This document shows positions 41,341-49,818 of a stretch of 64,000 nucleotides of DNA, piece by piece. Origin of the DNA: Caldithrix abyssi DSM 13497 (lineage in GTDB: Bacteria > Electryoneota > AABM5-125-24 > Hatepunaeales > Hatepunaeaceae); contig CAMBDS010000006.1 in the NCBI GenBank assembly GCA_945865405.1, forward strand, positions 1 through 64,000, written 5' to 3'. Every line of letters starts with the position of its first letter. Position 1 is the first letter of the stretch. The notes under the pieces are model-generated. The model was not told the origin of the DNA. It made no database searches and was given only the letters and a program-made list of their open reading frames with translations. Position numbers and translations under genes: made by a program.

Positions 41341-43136
41341 TTGATATTCAATGCTTGCAGTTGGCGATTCAACTCGACCAGTCTTTCCATAAGTGGTCGA
41401 TTTTCTGCTATCGTTCTTCCGGGCTGACGAAGCTGACTCTCAATTTCTTCACGTTCACGTACAACGAGCCGCTTTACAAGGAGTGTGATACACTCCTGCA
41501 TTTCTTCACGCGCCGCTTCAGGCGTCGCGTTGCCCGTGCTTAAGCTCGCTTCCGCTAAAAATGCTCTCAACGCCGGGTCAGAGATTTTGTCAATTACAGC
41601 GTCTGGAGAGGCGGGGCGTCCACCAAGATAATCCTGCTCAAGGGCGAGATAGATGGCTCGCAAGCCGGGATGTTCGAACTGCTCTGCGGCGACAGCTTCC
41701 ATCACTTCAGCTATAAGAGGGGGGTGACTTAGGATGGCACGCAATAATTCTTTTTCGGGGTTTTGCTCCGGGGTGACGGTCAACTTCTTTTCTACCGTCA
41801 CCAGCGGATTCTCACTGCGACGGGTTTCACGAACCGATTTGTCGAGTAATTCCCGTCGCAATCCCGTCAGGTTGGCAAGCTCGGTCAGCAAAATATCACG
41901 CTGAAAATGATCCCGAACGGATTGGAGGGTTTCGATAACTCCCTTGGCGGCAGAGAGCAATTCTTTCTGTCCCATTTTCTGGTCAACGCCGGAGGCTTCC
42001 AGTCGGAACTGTACGAAGGACTTCTCGTTGGCGATCACCTCCCGAAGTGTCTCAGCACCAACCTTTCGCAAAAGAGAATCGGGGTCTTCGCCAGCGGAGA
42101 GCATCGCCATCCGGGCTTCGATCCCGGCAATTGTCAACAGGTCGGCAGCACGAACGGCGGCACTGCGACCGGCATCGTCACCATCATAAACGATGACGAC
42201 TCTTCCGGCGAATCGCCCCAGTAATTTTGCCTGCTCCTCGGTCAGCGATGTGCCGAGAGAAGCTACTACGTTTAACAATCCAGCCTGAACCAACGCCAAG
42301 AGGTCAATGTACCCCTCAACCAGATATGCGGCACCTGCCTTGCGGATTTCGTCGCGTGCGGTGACGAGACCGTAGAGATGTTCGCTCTTGTGGTAGATAG
42401 TCGTTTCGGCACTGTTGACGTACTTGGCGACATCTTCATCAGGGGTGATTCCGTCGATACGCCTGCCACCGAAAGCGACCGGTTTGCCGGAGAGACTGAG
42501 GATCGGAAACATTACCCGCGCACGAAATCGATCGACGTAACCCTCGCCAGTCTTTTTCTTGTAAGCAAGCCCTGCACGAACCAAGGTATCGCCTTTAATG
42601 CCTGCACGACTAGCGCTGTTGACCAACCCATCCCACCCACTCTCGGCAAAACCGATGCGGAAGCGTTTGATCAGCTCGAGCCCAATCCCGCGTTCATTTA
42701 AGTATTTTAGTGCCGACTCTGCCTCTTTCGAGCGAGGGGTGACGGTCAATCGATCATGAAACCATTTCTCCCCGATGGCAGAGGCGTGGAAGAGTTGTTC
42801 TCTTTCATGGGTATCGGATGAGGCTGACTCTTTCGATTCTGTTCTTGTTATAGTGATACCAGCCTTTTCGGCGAGCATGCGGACGGCTTCGGCAAAGGAG
42901 AGACGCTCGATCTCCATCACAAAATTGATGGCGCTTCCACCCTTCCCACACCCGAAACAGTGATACATCCCACGGTCGGCTCGAACATGGAACGAGGCGC
43001 TTTTTTCGTTATGGAATGGGCAACGGCCCCAGAGGTCGCTCTGTCCTTTGCGCTTCAGGGTGACATAGCCGCCGATAAGCTCGACTATATCGATTGCCTG
43101 CTTAACTCGTTCGAGTTCAGTTTCGTCGAAATACAT
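41337..43136 (-). CDS. dnaG: DNA primase DnaG
   Basis: Primase of 599 aa that makes RNA primers at the replication fork. ATG at 43136. The N-terminal zinc-binding domain has Cys39, His42, Cys60 and Cys63 (CPFH...CFGC). The RNA polymerase domain includes GRRIDGITPDEDVAKYVNS. The TOPRIM core has LVEGYIDLLAL near residue 263 and VYDGDDAGRSA near 310 with the metal-binding acids. The C-terminal helicase-binding region follows from about 430. rpoD, often next to dnaG, is not in the visible order here. Confidence 0.97.
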   Translation of the reverse strand: MYFDETELERVKQAIDIVELIGGYVTLKRKGQSDLWGRCPFHNEKSASFHVRADRGMYHCFGCGKGGSAINFVMEIERLSFAEAVRMLAEKAGITITRTESKESASSDTHEREQLFHASAIGEKWFHDRLTVTPRSKEAESALKYLNERGIGLELIKRFRIGFAESGWDGLVNSASRAGIKGDTLVRAGLAYKKKTGEGYVDRFRARVMFPILSLSGKPVAFGGRRIDGITPDEDVAKYVNSAETTIYHKSEHLYGLVTARDEIRKAGAAYLVEGYIDLLALVQAGLLNVVASLGTSLTEEQAKLLGRFAGRVVIVYDGDDAGRSAAVRAADLLTIAGIEARMAMLSAGEDPDSLLRKVGAETLREVIANEKSFVQFRLEASGVDQKMGQKELLSAAKGVIETLQSVRDHFQRDILLTELANLTGLRRELLDKSVRETRRSENPLVTVEKKLTVTPEQNPEKELLRAILSHPPLIAEVMEAVAAEQFEHPGLRAIYLALEQDYLGGRPASPDAVIDKISDPALRAFLAEASLSTGNATPEAAREEMQECITLLVKRLVVREREEIESQLRQPGRTIAENRPLMERLVELNRQLQALNIK

Positions 43137-43171
43137 GCTTAATTAAGAGTGCTTTTGCTGATTAATTACTT

Positions 43172-43203
43172 AAAAACGGAGAGGCGCGGCGAGCGCGCCT
43201 CTC
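43172..43203 (-). terminator. Intrinsic terminator of the beta-helix secreted protein
   Basis: 10-bp stem GAGAGGCGCG/CGCGCCTCTC followed on the minus strand by CGTTTTTAAG, 50 bases after the stop at 43253. Confidence 0.88.
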
Positions 43204-43252
43204 TGATAGGGACTACTTATGGACGGGTAGGGAGACCTATCCTACGAACAGG

Positions 43253-46054
43253 TTACCGGATGAGGGTCATGGGCTTGGCAATCGAAGATTCTGATAGTGT
43301 CAAGCGGATGTAATACTGGCCGGTAGGCAGGTCAAGGGCGTTGACTGTAGCACTGTGGTCACCTGAGGCGAAAAAGCCCTCCGTGACCCGGCTGACGGCG
43401 CGGCCATTGATATCGGTAATCCAAACCTCGGCAAAGCCAGCATGGGCGAGAGAGAAGTTGATGCGCGCTTCGGAATTGAAGGGATTGGGATAGGGACCCG
43501 ACAAGGCGACCGAGTTGGGCTGGAGGTTCTTCTTGTCGCCAACGGAACCGGGATCGCTCTGCATGTGGGCGGCAACCTCGCCATTTAAGCCGTAGCCGTT
43601 GACAGCAAGGTAGAAATTATCGTCGTACGATCCGGGCGGCATCTGGTCACCGGCAAATTCGATTGGCCAGGTCATACGTTCACCGGGCATCAAGAGGGTC
43701 AGCTTCGGCTGAATTATGAGCCACGAAACGTAGAGATCGAGAACATAGAGTTTGTCTTCAAGGTCGCCTTCACCCTTCATAATCCCGATCATTGAACCTC
43801 TACCGGGGAAATATTGTTGATTTACTTCCATTCCACCGGGGGTATATCCTTCTGGCAAATCCAAAGCGTAGAGCGGCGTAGTGCGTTCATCGTCAATAGA
43901 GACGAGCCATAGCATTGCTTTGTCATCATCAGTGCGGGTGATAATATATACGGCGCGTGTGTTGCCTTTTACACCAATACCGAGGACAGAATCTCCAACA
44001 TCAATGGAGCGAATCTCGGACATACCTGCATCGGCGCGGACTAGAAAGCCATCATCGCCAGCGGTATAAAAGTCAACGAAGTCGTCAGAGTAGTTAAAAT
44101 CACATCCGATTGCCCGACAGAATTCCAAGCCACCCGGTAGACCGTAATCCTGACCATATTCACCGTCTGTAGTGAACTCAACAATCTGGTCATTGGCGCA
44201 ACCGTATAGGATCGATTCGCCATCGGTTGCGAGTTCGGTGAACCCGGCATCATCCGGACCCCCGGGTTGATTGTATTGACCACGAATTCTAAGGGAATCG
44301 TCAACATGGTAGATGACATTAGGATCGTCGCCTTTGTTTCCGCCAGCAATGTAAAAGCCAGATGTTGTCCAGGCAACCGCTTCTATCTCATTATCGCCGG
44401 TTAAAGTAGATACATCGACCGAAAGCTCTCTTGCGCCTTCGTTCCATCGATCCATTGGAGTGACGTAGATCGGCACATTGGTTTCATTCATGTAAGTGAA
44501 GTCGAGAGTCGTGTGGTCGTCGGTGGTGTGATTGACGGAGAGAGGCTCGTCGGGAAGGGTCTCCCAGGCGTTGTGTGGAAAGTAGAGCCAGCCGCGGTCG
44601 GTTCTGCTGCGATCAGAATCGAGGGGAAGGAGGGTATCCCCTGTGTCGATGGAACGGCTATCTCCTGAGAGGAGGAACCAAACGGAATCGCTTGCGAAAA
44701 AGCCGGGATCTTCAAACGTGTTGGCAACTCCATTGAAACCGTTAATGATGTTGGAGTATCTTGCTTGAATCCTATCCTCTTCAGCAAAGAGAGGTGTAGG
44801 ACCGTAAATGATTGAGCTGTTGAAGAGAATACGCGAGCCAGGCTGGCCTTCGACTGGACGGCGAGCATAGGCTGTGTTAGCGATGTTATCGACACCGATG
44901 TTTCTGTTATCGATCAAGGTGCAGTTGTTCAAGACTAAAGGCGTATCTCCGAGGTCGGTGGAAGCGGCGATAGCACCACCTGCGCGGGTGGCAGCGTTTC
45001 TGAGAAAGAGGCAGTGATCGACTTTCAAGCGGGGAATCTGTTTAACATAGAGGGCGCCGCCTTGGTTGGAATTATTCTCGACAAATCGTGTGTAGGCAAT
45101 TGAAACAGCGGCTTCACCTCTAACATAAACTGCGCCTCCAACTCTTGAACCGATATTGGTAGAATTCCCCCAGAAGTAGCACCATTCAAAATTGGGGTCC
45201 GAACCAACGCCACGGATGTACGCGCCACCGCCAGCACTGGCGGAATTTTCGAGGAAATCTGTTTTGGAGAACCGGGGGCTTGAGGCCTCGGCGACAAAGA
45301 CACCACCGCCATTGCCAACTTCGCCATTGGTGCAGTCATTGTTTTCAAAGGTGCATTTGTCAAAGAGTGGATCGGACTCGTTAAAGATAAAGGCCCCACC
45401 ACCCCCGGCAACGCTTGTGTTGTTGTTGATAATGCAGTTCGTTAATACTGGATTAGAACCGGCAACAACAGACACACCTCCCCCGAAGGACATCGATTCA
45501 TTGTCACTAATAATTGAGTTGCGAATAACTGGCGCTCCGTGCCAAATCGCCACTCCGCCACCATTCGTTCGTGCGCGTCCTCTTGAAACCCGGCTATTAT
45601 CGATCATTACATCGCCGCCGGAAATAAATACATTACCACCAGCACTGACGGTGTCGATTTCAGCTTCGCCATGAAGAGCCCTGCCGTTGGTGAGGACGCA
45701 GTAATCGAGTCTTGTGCGCTCGGAGCTTAAAAGTCGAAGTCCGCCCCACGCTTCTCCACCGGGAGCGACGTCGAACCTGATTGAATCGCCTTCATCACCC
45801 AAAGCGCTTAGCTCGCCGTAAACGAAAAAGAAAAAATTACCCTCAAAACGGATTTCGACCCCGGCCTCAACCTGAAGTGACTGGTTATCACGAATGGTCA
45901 GGTCGCCTGTTGCGATGTAAGGATTGCCGTTCCTTGCCCAGCGGCCACTCACGTTTCCGGATACCCGTGTTTCGGCGAAAGCGGAGCCGATAAAAAAAGT
46001 CGCACCAAACAAGCAAGTGAAAGTGTATCGCAGTATATCCAAGATGTACCTCAA
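43253..46054 (-). CDS. Large secreted right-handed beta-helix protein with C-terminal sorting domain
   Basis: 933 aa, ATG at 46054. Signal peptide (about 1-28, ending SAFA). Residues about 30-460 form a parallel beta-helix with many N-x-x-I/C-x(2-6)-G-G-G-(A/V)-(Y/F)-(V/I) turns, for example GGGVSVV, GGGAFIF, GGGVFVA and GGGAYIRG, the 'Chlamydial Pmp/adhesin-like' helix type. A middle section (about 540-780) looks like a beta-propeller or Ig-like region. The C-terminus starts SGPYPNPFNSEARINFSL and ends as the PNPFN/FlgD-like sorting domain found in FCB bacteria. Expected at the cell surface, possibly an adhesin. It follows recO by 39 bases and has its own terminator. Confidence 0.88.
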   Translation of the reverse strand: MRYILDILRYTFTCLFGATFFIGSAFAETRVSGNVSGRWARNGNPYIATGDLTIRDNQSLQVEAGVEIRFEGNFFFFVYGELSALGDEGDSIRFDVAPGGEAWGGLRLLSSERTRLDYCVLTNGRALHGEAEIDTVSAGGNVFISGGDVMIDNSRVSRGRARTNGGGVAIWHGAPVIRNSIISDNESMSFGGGVSVVAGSNPVLTNCIINNNTSVAGGGGAFIFNESDPLFDKCTFENNDCTNGEVGNGGGVFVAEASSPRFSKTDFLENSASAGGGAYIRGVGSDPNFEWCYFWGNSTNIGSRVGGAVYVRGEAAVSIAYTRFVENNSNQGGALYVKQIPRLKVDHCLFLRNAATRAGGAIAASTDLGDTPLVLNNCTLIDNRNIGVDNIANTAYARRPVEGQPGSRILFNSSIIYGPTPLFAEEDRIQARYSNIINGFNGVANTFEDPGFFASDSVWFLLSGDSRSIDTGDTLLPLDSDRSRTDRGWLYFPHNAWETLPDEPLSVNHTTDDHTTLDFTYMNETNVPIYVTPMDRWNEGARELSVDVSTLTGDNEIEAVAWTTSGFYIAGGNKGDDPNVIYHVDDSLRIRGQYNQPGGPDDAGFTELATDGESILYGCANDQIVEFTTDGEYGQDYGLPGGLEFCRAIGCDFNYSDDFVDFYTAGDDGFLVRADAGMSEIRSIDVGDSVLGIGVKGNTRAVYIITRTDDDKAMLWLVSIDDERTTPLYALDLPEGYTPGGMEVNQQYFPGRGSMIGIMKGEGDLEDKLYVLDLYVSWLIIQPKLTLLMPGERMTWPIEFAGDQMPPGSYDDNFYLAVNGYGLNGEVAAHMQSDPGSVGDKKNLQPNSVALSGPYPNPFNSEARINFSLAHAGFAEVWITDINGRAVSRVTEGFFASGDHSATVNALDLPTGQYYIRLTLSESSIAKPMTLIR

Positions 46055-46093
46055 TGTTACAGTGTAATTGCAGATTGCAAAGTATTGATATTT

Positions 46094-46876
46094 CTAATCG
46101 AGAGCAAGTTGCCCCAGCATATTATACGATGAAAGGTTGTTGAATGCAGTGTGATGATAACGCAAATGTTTTATCAGCAATGTAATTAACTCATTTTGAG
46201 CCTGTTTTGAGATTTTGACTCGCTCAAAATTGACATTGCCTCGCTTAAAGAGGCGTAAAATCCCTACCACTTCTCCCGATACATTTTGAATTTCGAAGGA
46301 AGAACTTTCACAGCTGGTGCAACAGACAGCCCCGTCTACCAATTGGAATTTATTGACTAATCCTGTTTTTGCCGGTGATATGCCGCACACCGGACATGAG
46401 AATGGATCTATTCCAAAACCGAGTGATTCGGCGATGGCGAGCAGAAATTCGAGTAGTATGTATCGGTTTGGAATAAGTCCAAGGTCAAAGTTCTTCAGTG
46501 ACGTCAGGGCAGCGGCGAAAGCCGAAGGATTCGCCTCCTCGTCGGTGAATCCTTTCAAGATAATTTCGGAGACTACTGCTGAGTAGGCTGAGCGAGAAAC
46601 GTCAGACTTCAGATTACCGAATGAGTCCACTACAGAAGTCTGGCCAAGTAATTGGACAGATCTTGAGGACTTTATATGGACAACTGCTTCAATAAGCGAA
46701 GGAGCATCAAGCACTCCCCCGGTCGAGCCCGACTTACCGCTTCTTGCACCTTTGGCAAGGACAACAATTTTTCCCCATTTCGGTGCAAAAAGCGTGGCTA
46801 TGCGAGACGTTTCGCCATGCCGGATCGTCTTGATAACAAGTGCCTGTTCCTTAGCCGGGCCTGACCTATTGGTCAA
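46094..46876 (-). CDS. recO: DNA repair protein RecO
   Basis: Recombination mediator of 260 aa that loads RecA with RecR. ATG at 46876 overlaps the stop of the upstream radical SAM-like gene by 4 bases. The N-terminal OB fold has ALVIKTIRHGETSRIATLFA and GKIVVLAKGARSGKS. The C-terminal part carries two Cys pairs, CPVCG near residue 161 and CCTSC near 185, forming the usual zinc site, and DPFSCPVCG is typical. Confidence 0.92.
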   Translation of the reverse strand: MTNRSGPAKEQALVIKTIRHGETSRIATLFAPKWGKIVVLAKGARSGKSGSTGGVLDAPSLIEAVVHIKSSRSVQLLGQTSVVDSFGNLKSDVSRSAYSAVVSEIILKGFTDEEANPSAFAAALTSLKNFDLGLIPNRYILLEFLLAIAESLGFGIDPFSCPVCGISPAKTGLVNKFQLVDGAVCCTSCESSSFEIQNVSGEVVGILRLFKRGNVNFERVKISKQAQNELITLLIKHLRYHHTAFNNLSSYNMLGQLALD

Positions 46877-47823
46877 AGTGACGCACCTGTCAGATGGAAG
46901 TTGCGTTCACCACGCATGAATCGTTCGACATCATTTTGCACAATGGAATTGTTAGAGGTCATCGAAATCAAGTCTCCCTGAAGAGCTTTCAGGCGGACAT
47001 CTCCGTCAAAGTTGTCGATGCGTTTTGCTGCCGCCCAATGATGAGCTGAACTACTTCCTGACAATTCAAGCTGGAAAGCGTGATTGGCAAGGGTTTCAGC
47101 CAACCAAAAATTTTCCAGTCGTATATCTTTGGGAAGGAAGCGCCTTGGCGTTAATCGAATGTTGCTCTCCAAAGAAAGCTTTAGAATACTTTTTTTTACT
47201 CTGCTACTGAACTGCCGTTGGAAAAGTTCAGGTATATAGATAAAATCGGCGTTTAGATTTGTAGCAACCTGGAAAAAAGGTATCAAGTTATGCTTTGTGA
47301 CCGGTCGATCAGGGGATGATTTCAGCTCAATACCGGCCTGTACGCCGCTTCTGCATAGGCGCTCGAGCACGGCCAGCGTTTTCGAATGTAATCTTTTGTT
47401 ACCGCGCCCTCGCCTACTCCGAAAAATATCTGCTGATAGCTTCAACATTACGGTTGCCTGAGAATCCTCATGAAGTTCGCGAATTAGGTCGATATCGCGT
47501 AATATCAGCGAAGATTCTGTCGAAATTACTATTGGGCAAAGGTGCTTTGCCATAACTTCGAGGCAACGATGAGTGATTCGTGATAGTTTCTCATCAGCCG
47601 GATATGGATCGCCGTTGGCTCCGAAAAAGACAACGTCGGGCAACTTATCGTGTCGTCGCGAGACCAACCGGTCAAGTCGATCAGGGAAAGATGTTTTCTC
47701 CCGCCTCATATCGGGCGAAACCGCAATCTGATCGAGATAAGGGGAAACGTTCCAGCGCTGCCAAAAGATCGGTTTTCGCTGACGCAAGGTTTGTAATTGC
47801 CCGGTGTTCTTCGGGTTTGCCAC
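46873..47823 (-). CDS. SPL-like radical SAM fold protein lacking the cluster cysteines
   Basis: 316 aa, ATG at 47823, overlapping recO by 4 bases. Residues about 63-115 match the core of spore-photoproduct-lyase-like/Rv2578c-like radical SAM proteins: GANGDPYPADEKLSRITHR, LEVMAKHLCPIVIST and RDIDLIRELHEDSQATVMLKLSAD, in which DPY..E, TR..LE, P(V/I).I.T and RD.DL..EL are the family pattern. The upstream segment that normally holds C-x3-C-x2-C after N-P-Y reads NVSPYLDQIAVSPDMRR with no cysteine. The protein has only three cysteines, none in that spacing, so it cannot bind the [4Fe-4S] cluster in the normal way. The family call is by pattern and moderately sure; the missing motif is directly visible. 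Confidence 0.65.
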   Translation of the reverse strand: MANPKNTGQLQTLRQRKPIFWQRWNVSPYLDQIAVSPDMRREKTSFPDRLDRLVSRRHDKLPDVVFFGANGDPYPADEKLSRITHRCLEVMAKHLCPIVISTESSLILRDIDLIRELHEDSQATVMLKLSADIFRSRRGRGNKRLHSKTLAVLERLCRSGVQAGIELKSSPDRPVTKHNLIPFFQVATNLNADFIYIPELFQRQFSSRVKKSILKLSLESNIRLTPRRFLPKDIRLENFWLAETLANHAFQLELSGSSSAHHWAAAKRIDNFDGDVRLKALQGDLISMTSNNSIVQNDVERFMRGERNFHLTGASL

Positions 47824-48066
47824 ATGAATCTCCGGTTACCAAGCTAAGATGACGTCTCTGACAGCAATATAAGTTAACCATTCCAAATCGGGCTGTCAAG
47901 CTAATGAGAAGCTCAATAAATCTTAACGGGAAGTGAAATGAGAGTTGCGCTCTCCCGTATTGGAGATTAGATTAAAACAAGACAAATTTAAAGTCCCTAT
48001 TATAGATTTTCCAAACAACAGAGTTGAATTTGCAGCGAGTCCTACGACTCTGTTTGCAGAGAACCC

Positions 48067-48999
48067 ATGAATAATAAAACTGATTCCTTAAACTCAAGTA
48101 TGTCAATTTCTTCGGCTGATGAAGGTCTAAAAAAGATCGCGATCATTACTGAAATTCGGACGAAGATCCAGGAGGTAAAAGACCTTCCAACACTCCCGAG
48201 TATTGCGTTCGAAGTCCTTAAGGTAGCGGGAAAGCCTAATTCCAGCACTAACGATTTGGCTCGCGTGATGGAGGTCGATGTTGCGCTGACCGGAAAGATC
48301 TTACGGACGGCGAACAGTGCATACTACGGTGTTCCCCGTAAGATTGACTCGCTCAGGATGGCACTTGTTGTTATGGGGATGGACGAAATTTCGAACCTTG
48401 TGACAACCGCAAGTATATTAAAGGCTTTTCCAGACGATTCTGGTTCCGATGATTGGGACCCAAAATACTTCTGGTTCCACAGTGCGGCTGTCGCGGAACT
48501 GACCGTTGGGCTTTATGACGTCTTAAACCTTCCGAAGTCAACCGGCGCGTATGTCGCGGGGATTCTGCACGATGTCGGTCAATTGATGCTGCATCAATAT
48601 TTTAACAAGTATAGAGTCGCCTGTACAGACTATTCAAAGAAAGAAGACGTACCATCGTTTCGCGCTGAATTGGAGCTATTAGGGGTCGATCACGGACATA
48701 TTGGAGCGTGGCTGATTCAGAGATGGAATCTGCCCGAAGAAATTTCAATAGCTGTCGCACAACACCATATTAGACCTGCCGACGCGCCACAATATGGGCT
48801 GGCGACAGTGATTGATTTCGCGGATAGACTTTTCCACAAAATGTATAATCGAGCACCGGAAAAAGTGATAGAAGAACTACGGGAAGATAAGGAGTGGCGG
48901 GAATGGGTAGGTTCGAGAGCCAGTACTACAGCAACACTCGTTCAGGAATTGAACGGTCGAATTGAACGTGCGACAAGGCTGCTCGATATTATGAAGTAG
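48067..48999 (+). CDS. HDOD domain protein
   Basis: 310 aa, ATG at 48067. The HDOD domain (about residues 38-235) has LPTLPSIAFEVLKVAGKPNSS (core LPTLPS), VDVALTGKILRTANSAYYG and GILHDVGQLML near 178, with a second HGHIGAWL motif near 215. HDOD domains are HD-like folds, mostly without enzyme activity, that act in signalling, often with two-component or c-di-GMP pathways. No output domain is attached. The stop codon TAG is the first three bases of the palindrome at 48997-49054. The spacer 47824-48066 holds only small hairpins (GAGTC/GACTC and CTCTG/CAGAG near 48034-48060). Confidence 0.9.
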   Translation: MNNKTDSLNSSMSISSADEGLKKIAIITEIRTKIQEVKDLPTLPSIAFEVLKVAGKPNSSTNDLARVMEVDVALTGKILRTANSAYYGVPRKIDSLRMALVVMGMDEISNLVTTASILKAFPDDSGSDDWDPKYFWFHSAAVAELTVGLYDVLNLPKSTGAYVAGILHDVGQLMLHQYFNKYRVACTDYSKKEDVPSFRAELELLGVDHGHIGAWLIQRWNLPEEISIAVAQHHIRPADAPQYGLATVIDFADRLFHKMYNRAPEKVIEELREDKEWREWVGSRASTTATLVQELNGRIERATRLLDIMK

Positions 49000-49054
49000 T
49001 GGTCAAGTTTCTGCTGTCAGACGAGGGCGTCTGACAGCAGAAACTTGACCACTA
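48997..49054. repeat. Perfect 58-nt palindrome joining two convergent stop codons
   Basis: 27-bp arms (48997-49023 and 49028-49054) with loop AGGG. The centre is the GCTGTCAGACG-AGGG palindrome also found at 5575-5600 and 8931-8956, extended outward by 16 more paired bases. The first three bases are the HDOD stop and the last three the rnhA stop. It can fold in both transcripts and may serve as a shared 3' end. Confidence 0.92.
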
Positions 49055-49594
49055 AACGTTATTTTTGGTCGGTATTCCTTTGACGGCAAGCTTATCTGCC
49101 ACCTCATTTTGCTTGTTCCCCGCATGCCCTCTCACCCATTTCCATTGCACCTCGTGAGTCAGACTTAGCTCGTAGAGTTTTTGCCAAAGGTCACGATTCT
49201 CTAACTCGCCGGAAGATCTCCGCCAACCTCGCCGCTTCCAACTGTGAATCCACTCAGTCATCCCTTTTACAACATAGGTCGAGTCAGTTATGATCTCGAT
49301 TTTGCTTGTTTTTCGAAGCGCTTCAAGTGCTTTGATCGCAGCAGTTAATTCCATACGGTTGTTGGTTGTATCCGGTTCACCGCCGGAGAGTTCCTTACGG
49401 TGGTTGCCGGAGAGTAGAACGACACCCCAGCCTCCTGGCCCGGGATTACCGCTGCAGGCACCGTCAGTGTAGGCTGTGACTTTTGGGAGAGAAGATTCGT
49501 TCGTGACTTGCAAAAGAACTCTGGATTTGTTTTCGGTATTGATCGCAATATAGGTAAGGATTTCTTCTCCATCAAACGATAAAGCGGTAATCAT
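49052..49594 (-). CDS. rnhA: Ribonuclease HI
   Basis: Endonuclease that cleaves RNA in RNA-DNA hybrids. The frame from ATG at 49594 gives 180 aa, about 30 more than E. coli RNase HI. The core starts at VTAYTDGACSGNPGPGGWG (first catalytic Asp near 43). NNRMELTAAIKAL supplies the Glu, ITDSTYVVKG the second Asp, and VRGHAGNKQNEVADKLA the His and last Asp. All catalytic residues are seen. The extra N-terminus is a short beta-like stretch of unknown role, and a later start is possible. The gene is convergent with the HDOD gene. Confidence 0.95.
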   Translation of the reverse strand: MITALSFDGEEILTYIAINTENKSRVLLQVTNESSLPKVTAYTDGACSGNPGPGGWGVVLLSGNHRKELSGGEPDTTNNRMELTAAIKALEALRKTSKIEIITDSTYVVKGMTEWIHSWKRRGWRRSSGELENRDLWQKLYELSLTHEVQWKWVRGHAGNKQNEVADKLAVKGIPTKNNV

Positions 49595-49633
49595 AGACTT
49601 CGATTCAAACCGGATCCGAATCGGGGCAATGAC

Positions 49634-49663
49634 TTGACTCTTTGGTGCTGGAAATAGTATATT
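49634..49663 (+). promoter_or_regulatory. Candidate promoter of the adenine methyltransferase gene
   Basis: TTGACT (49634-49639) and TATATT (49658-49663), spacer 18. The leader to the ATG at 49819 would be about 150 bases. Confidence 0.55.
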
Positions 49664-49818
49664 GTTAGCGCGAAGAGAGGCGGATCCGATATTTAAGAAA
49701 ATCCAGCATCTGGAACATATTACTGCCCACGAAACTGCATCATATCCCTCCCAATTCAGATTCGCAATGCAACAACCCTTAAGAAAACCACCCTTCTCAA
49801 TAAAAAAGCTGATTTTCC

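Noticed and set aside
45192-45674. 160-codon frame opposite the beta-helix protein
   Set aside because: Composition mirrors the Gly/Asn repeats of the real gene; no domain or ribosome-binding site.
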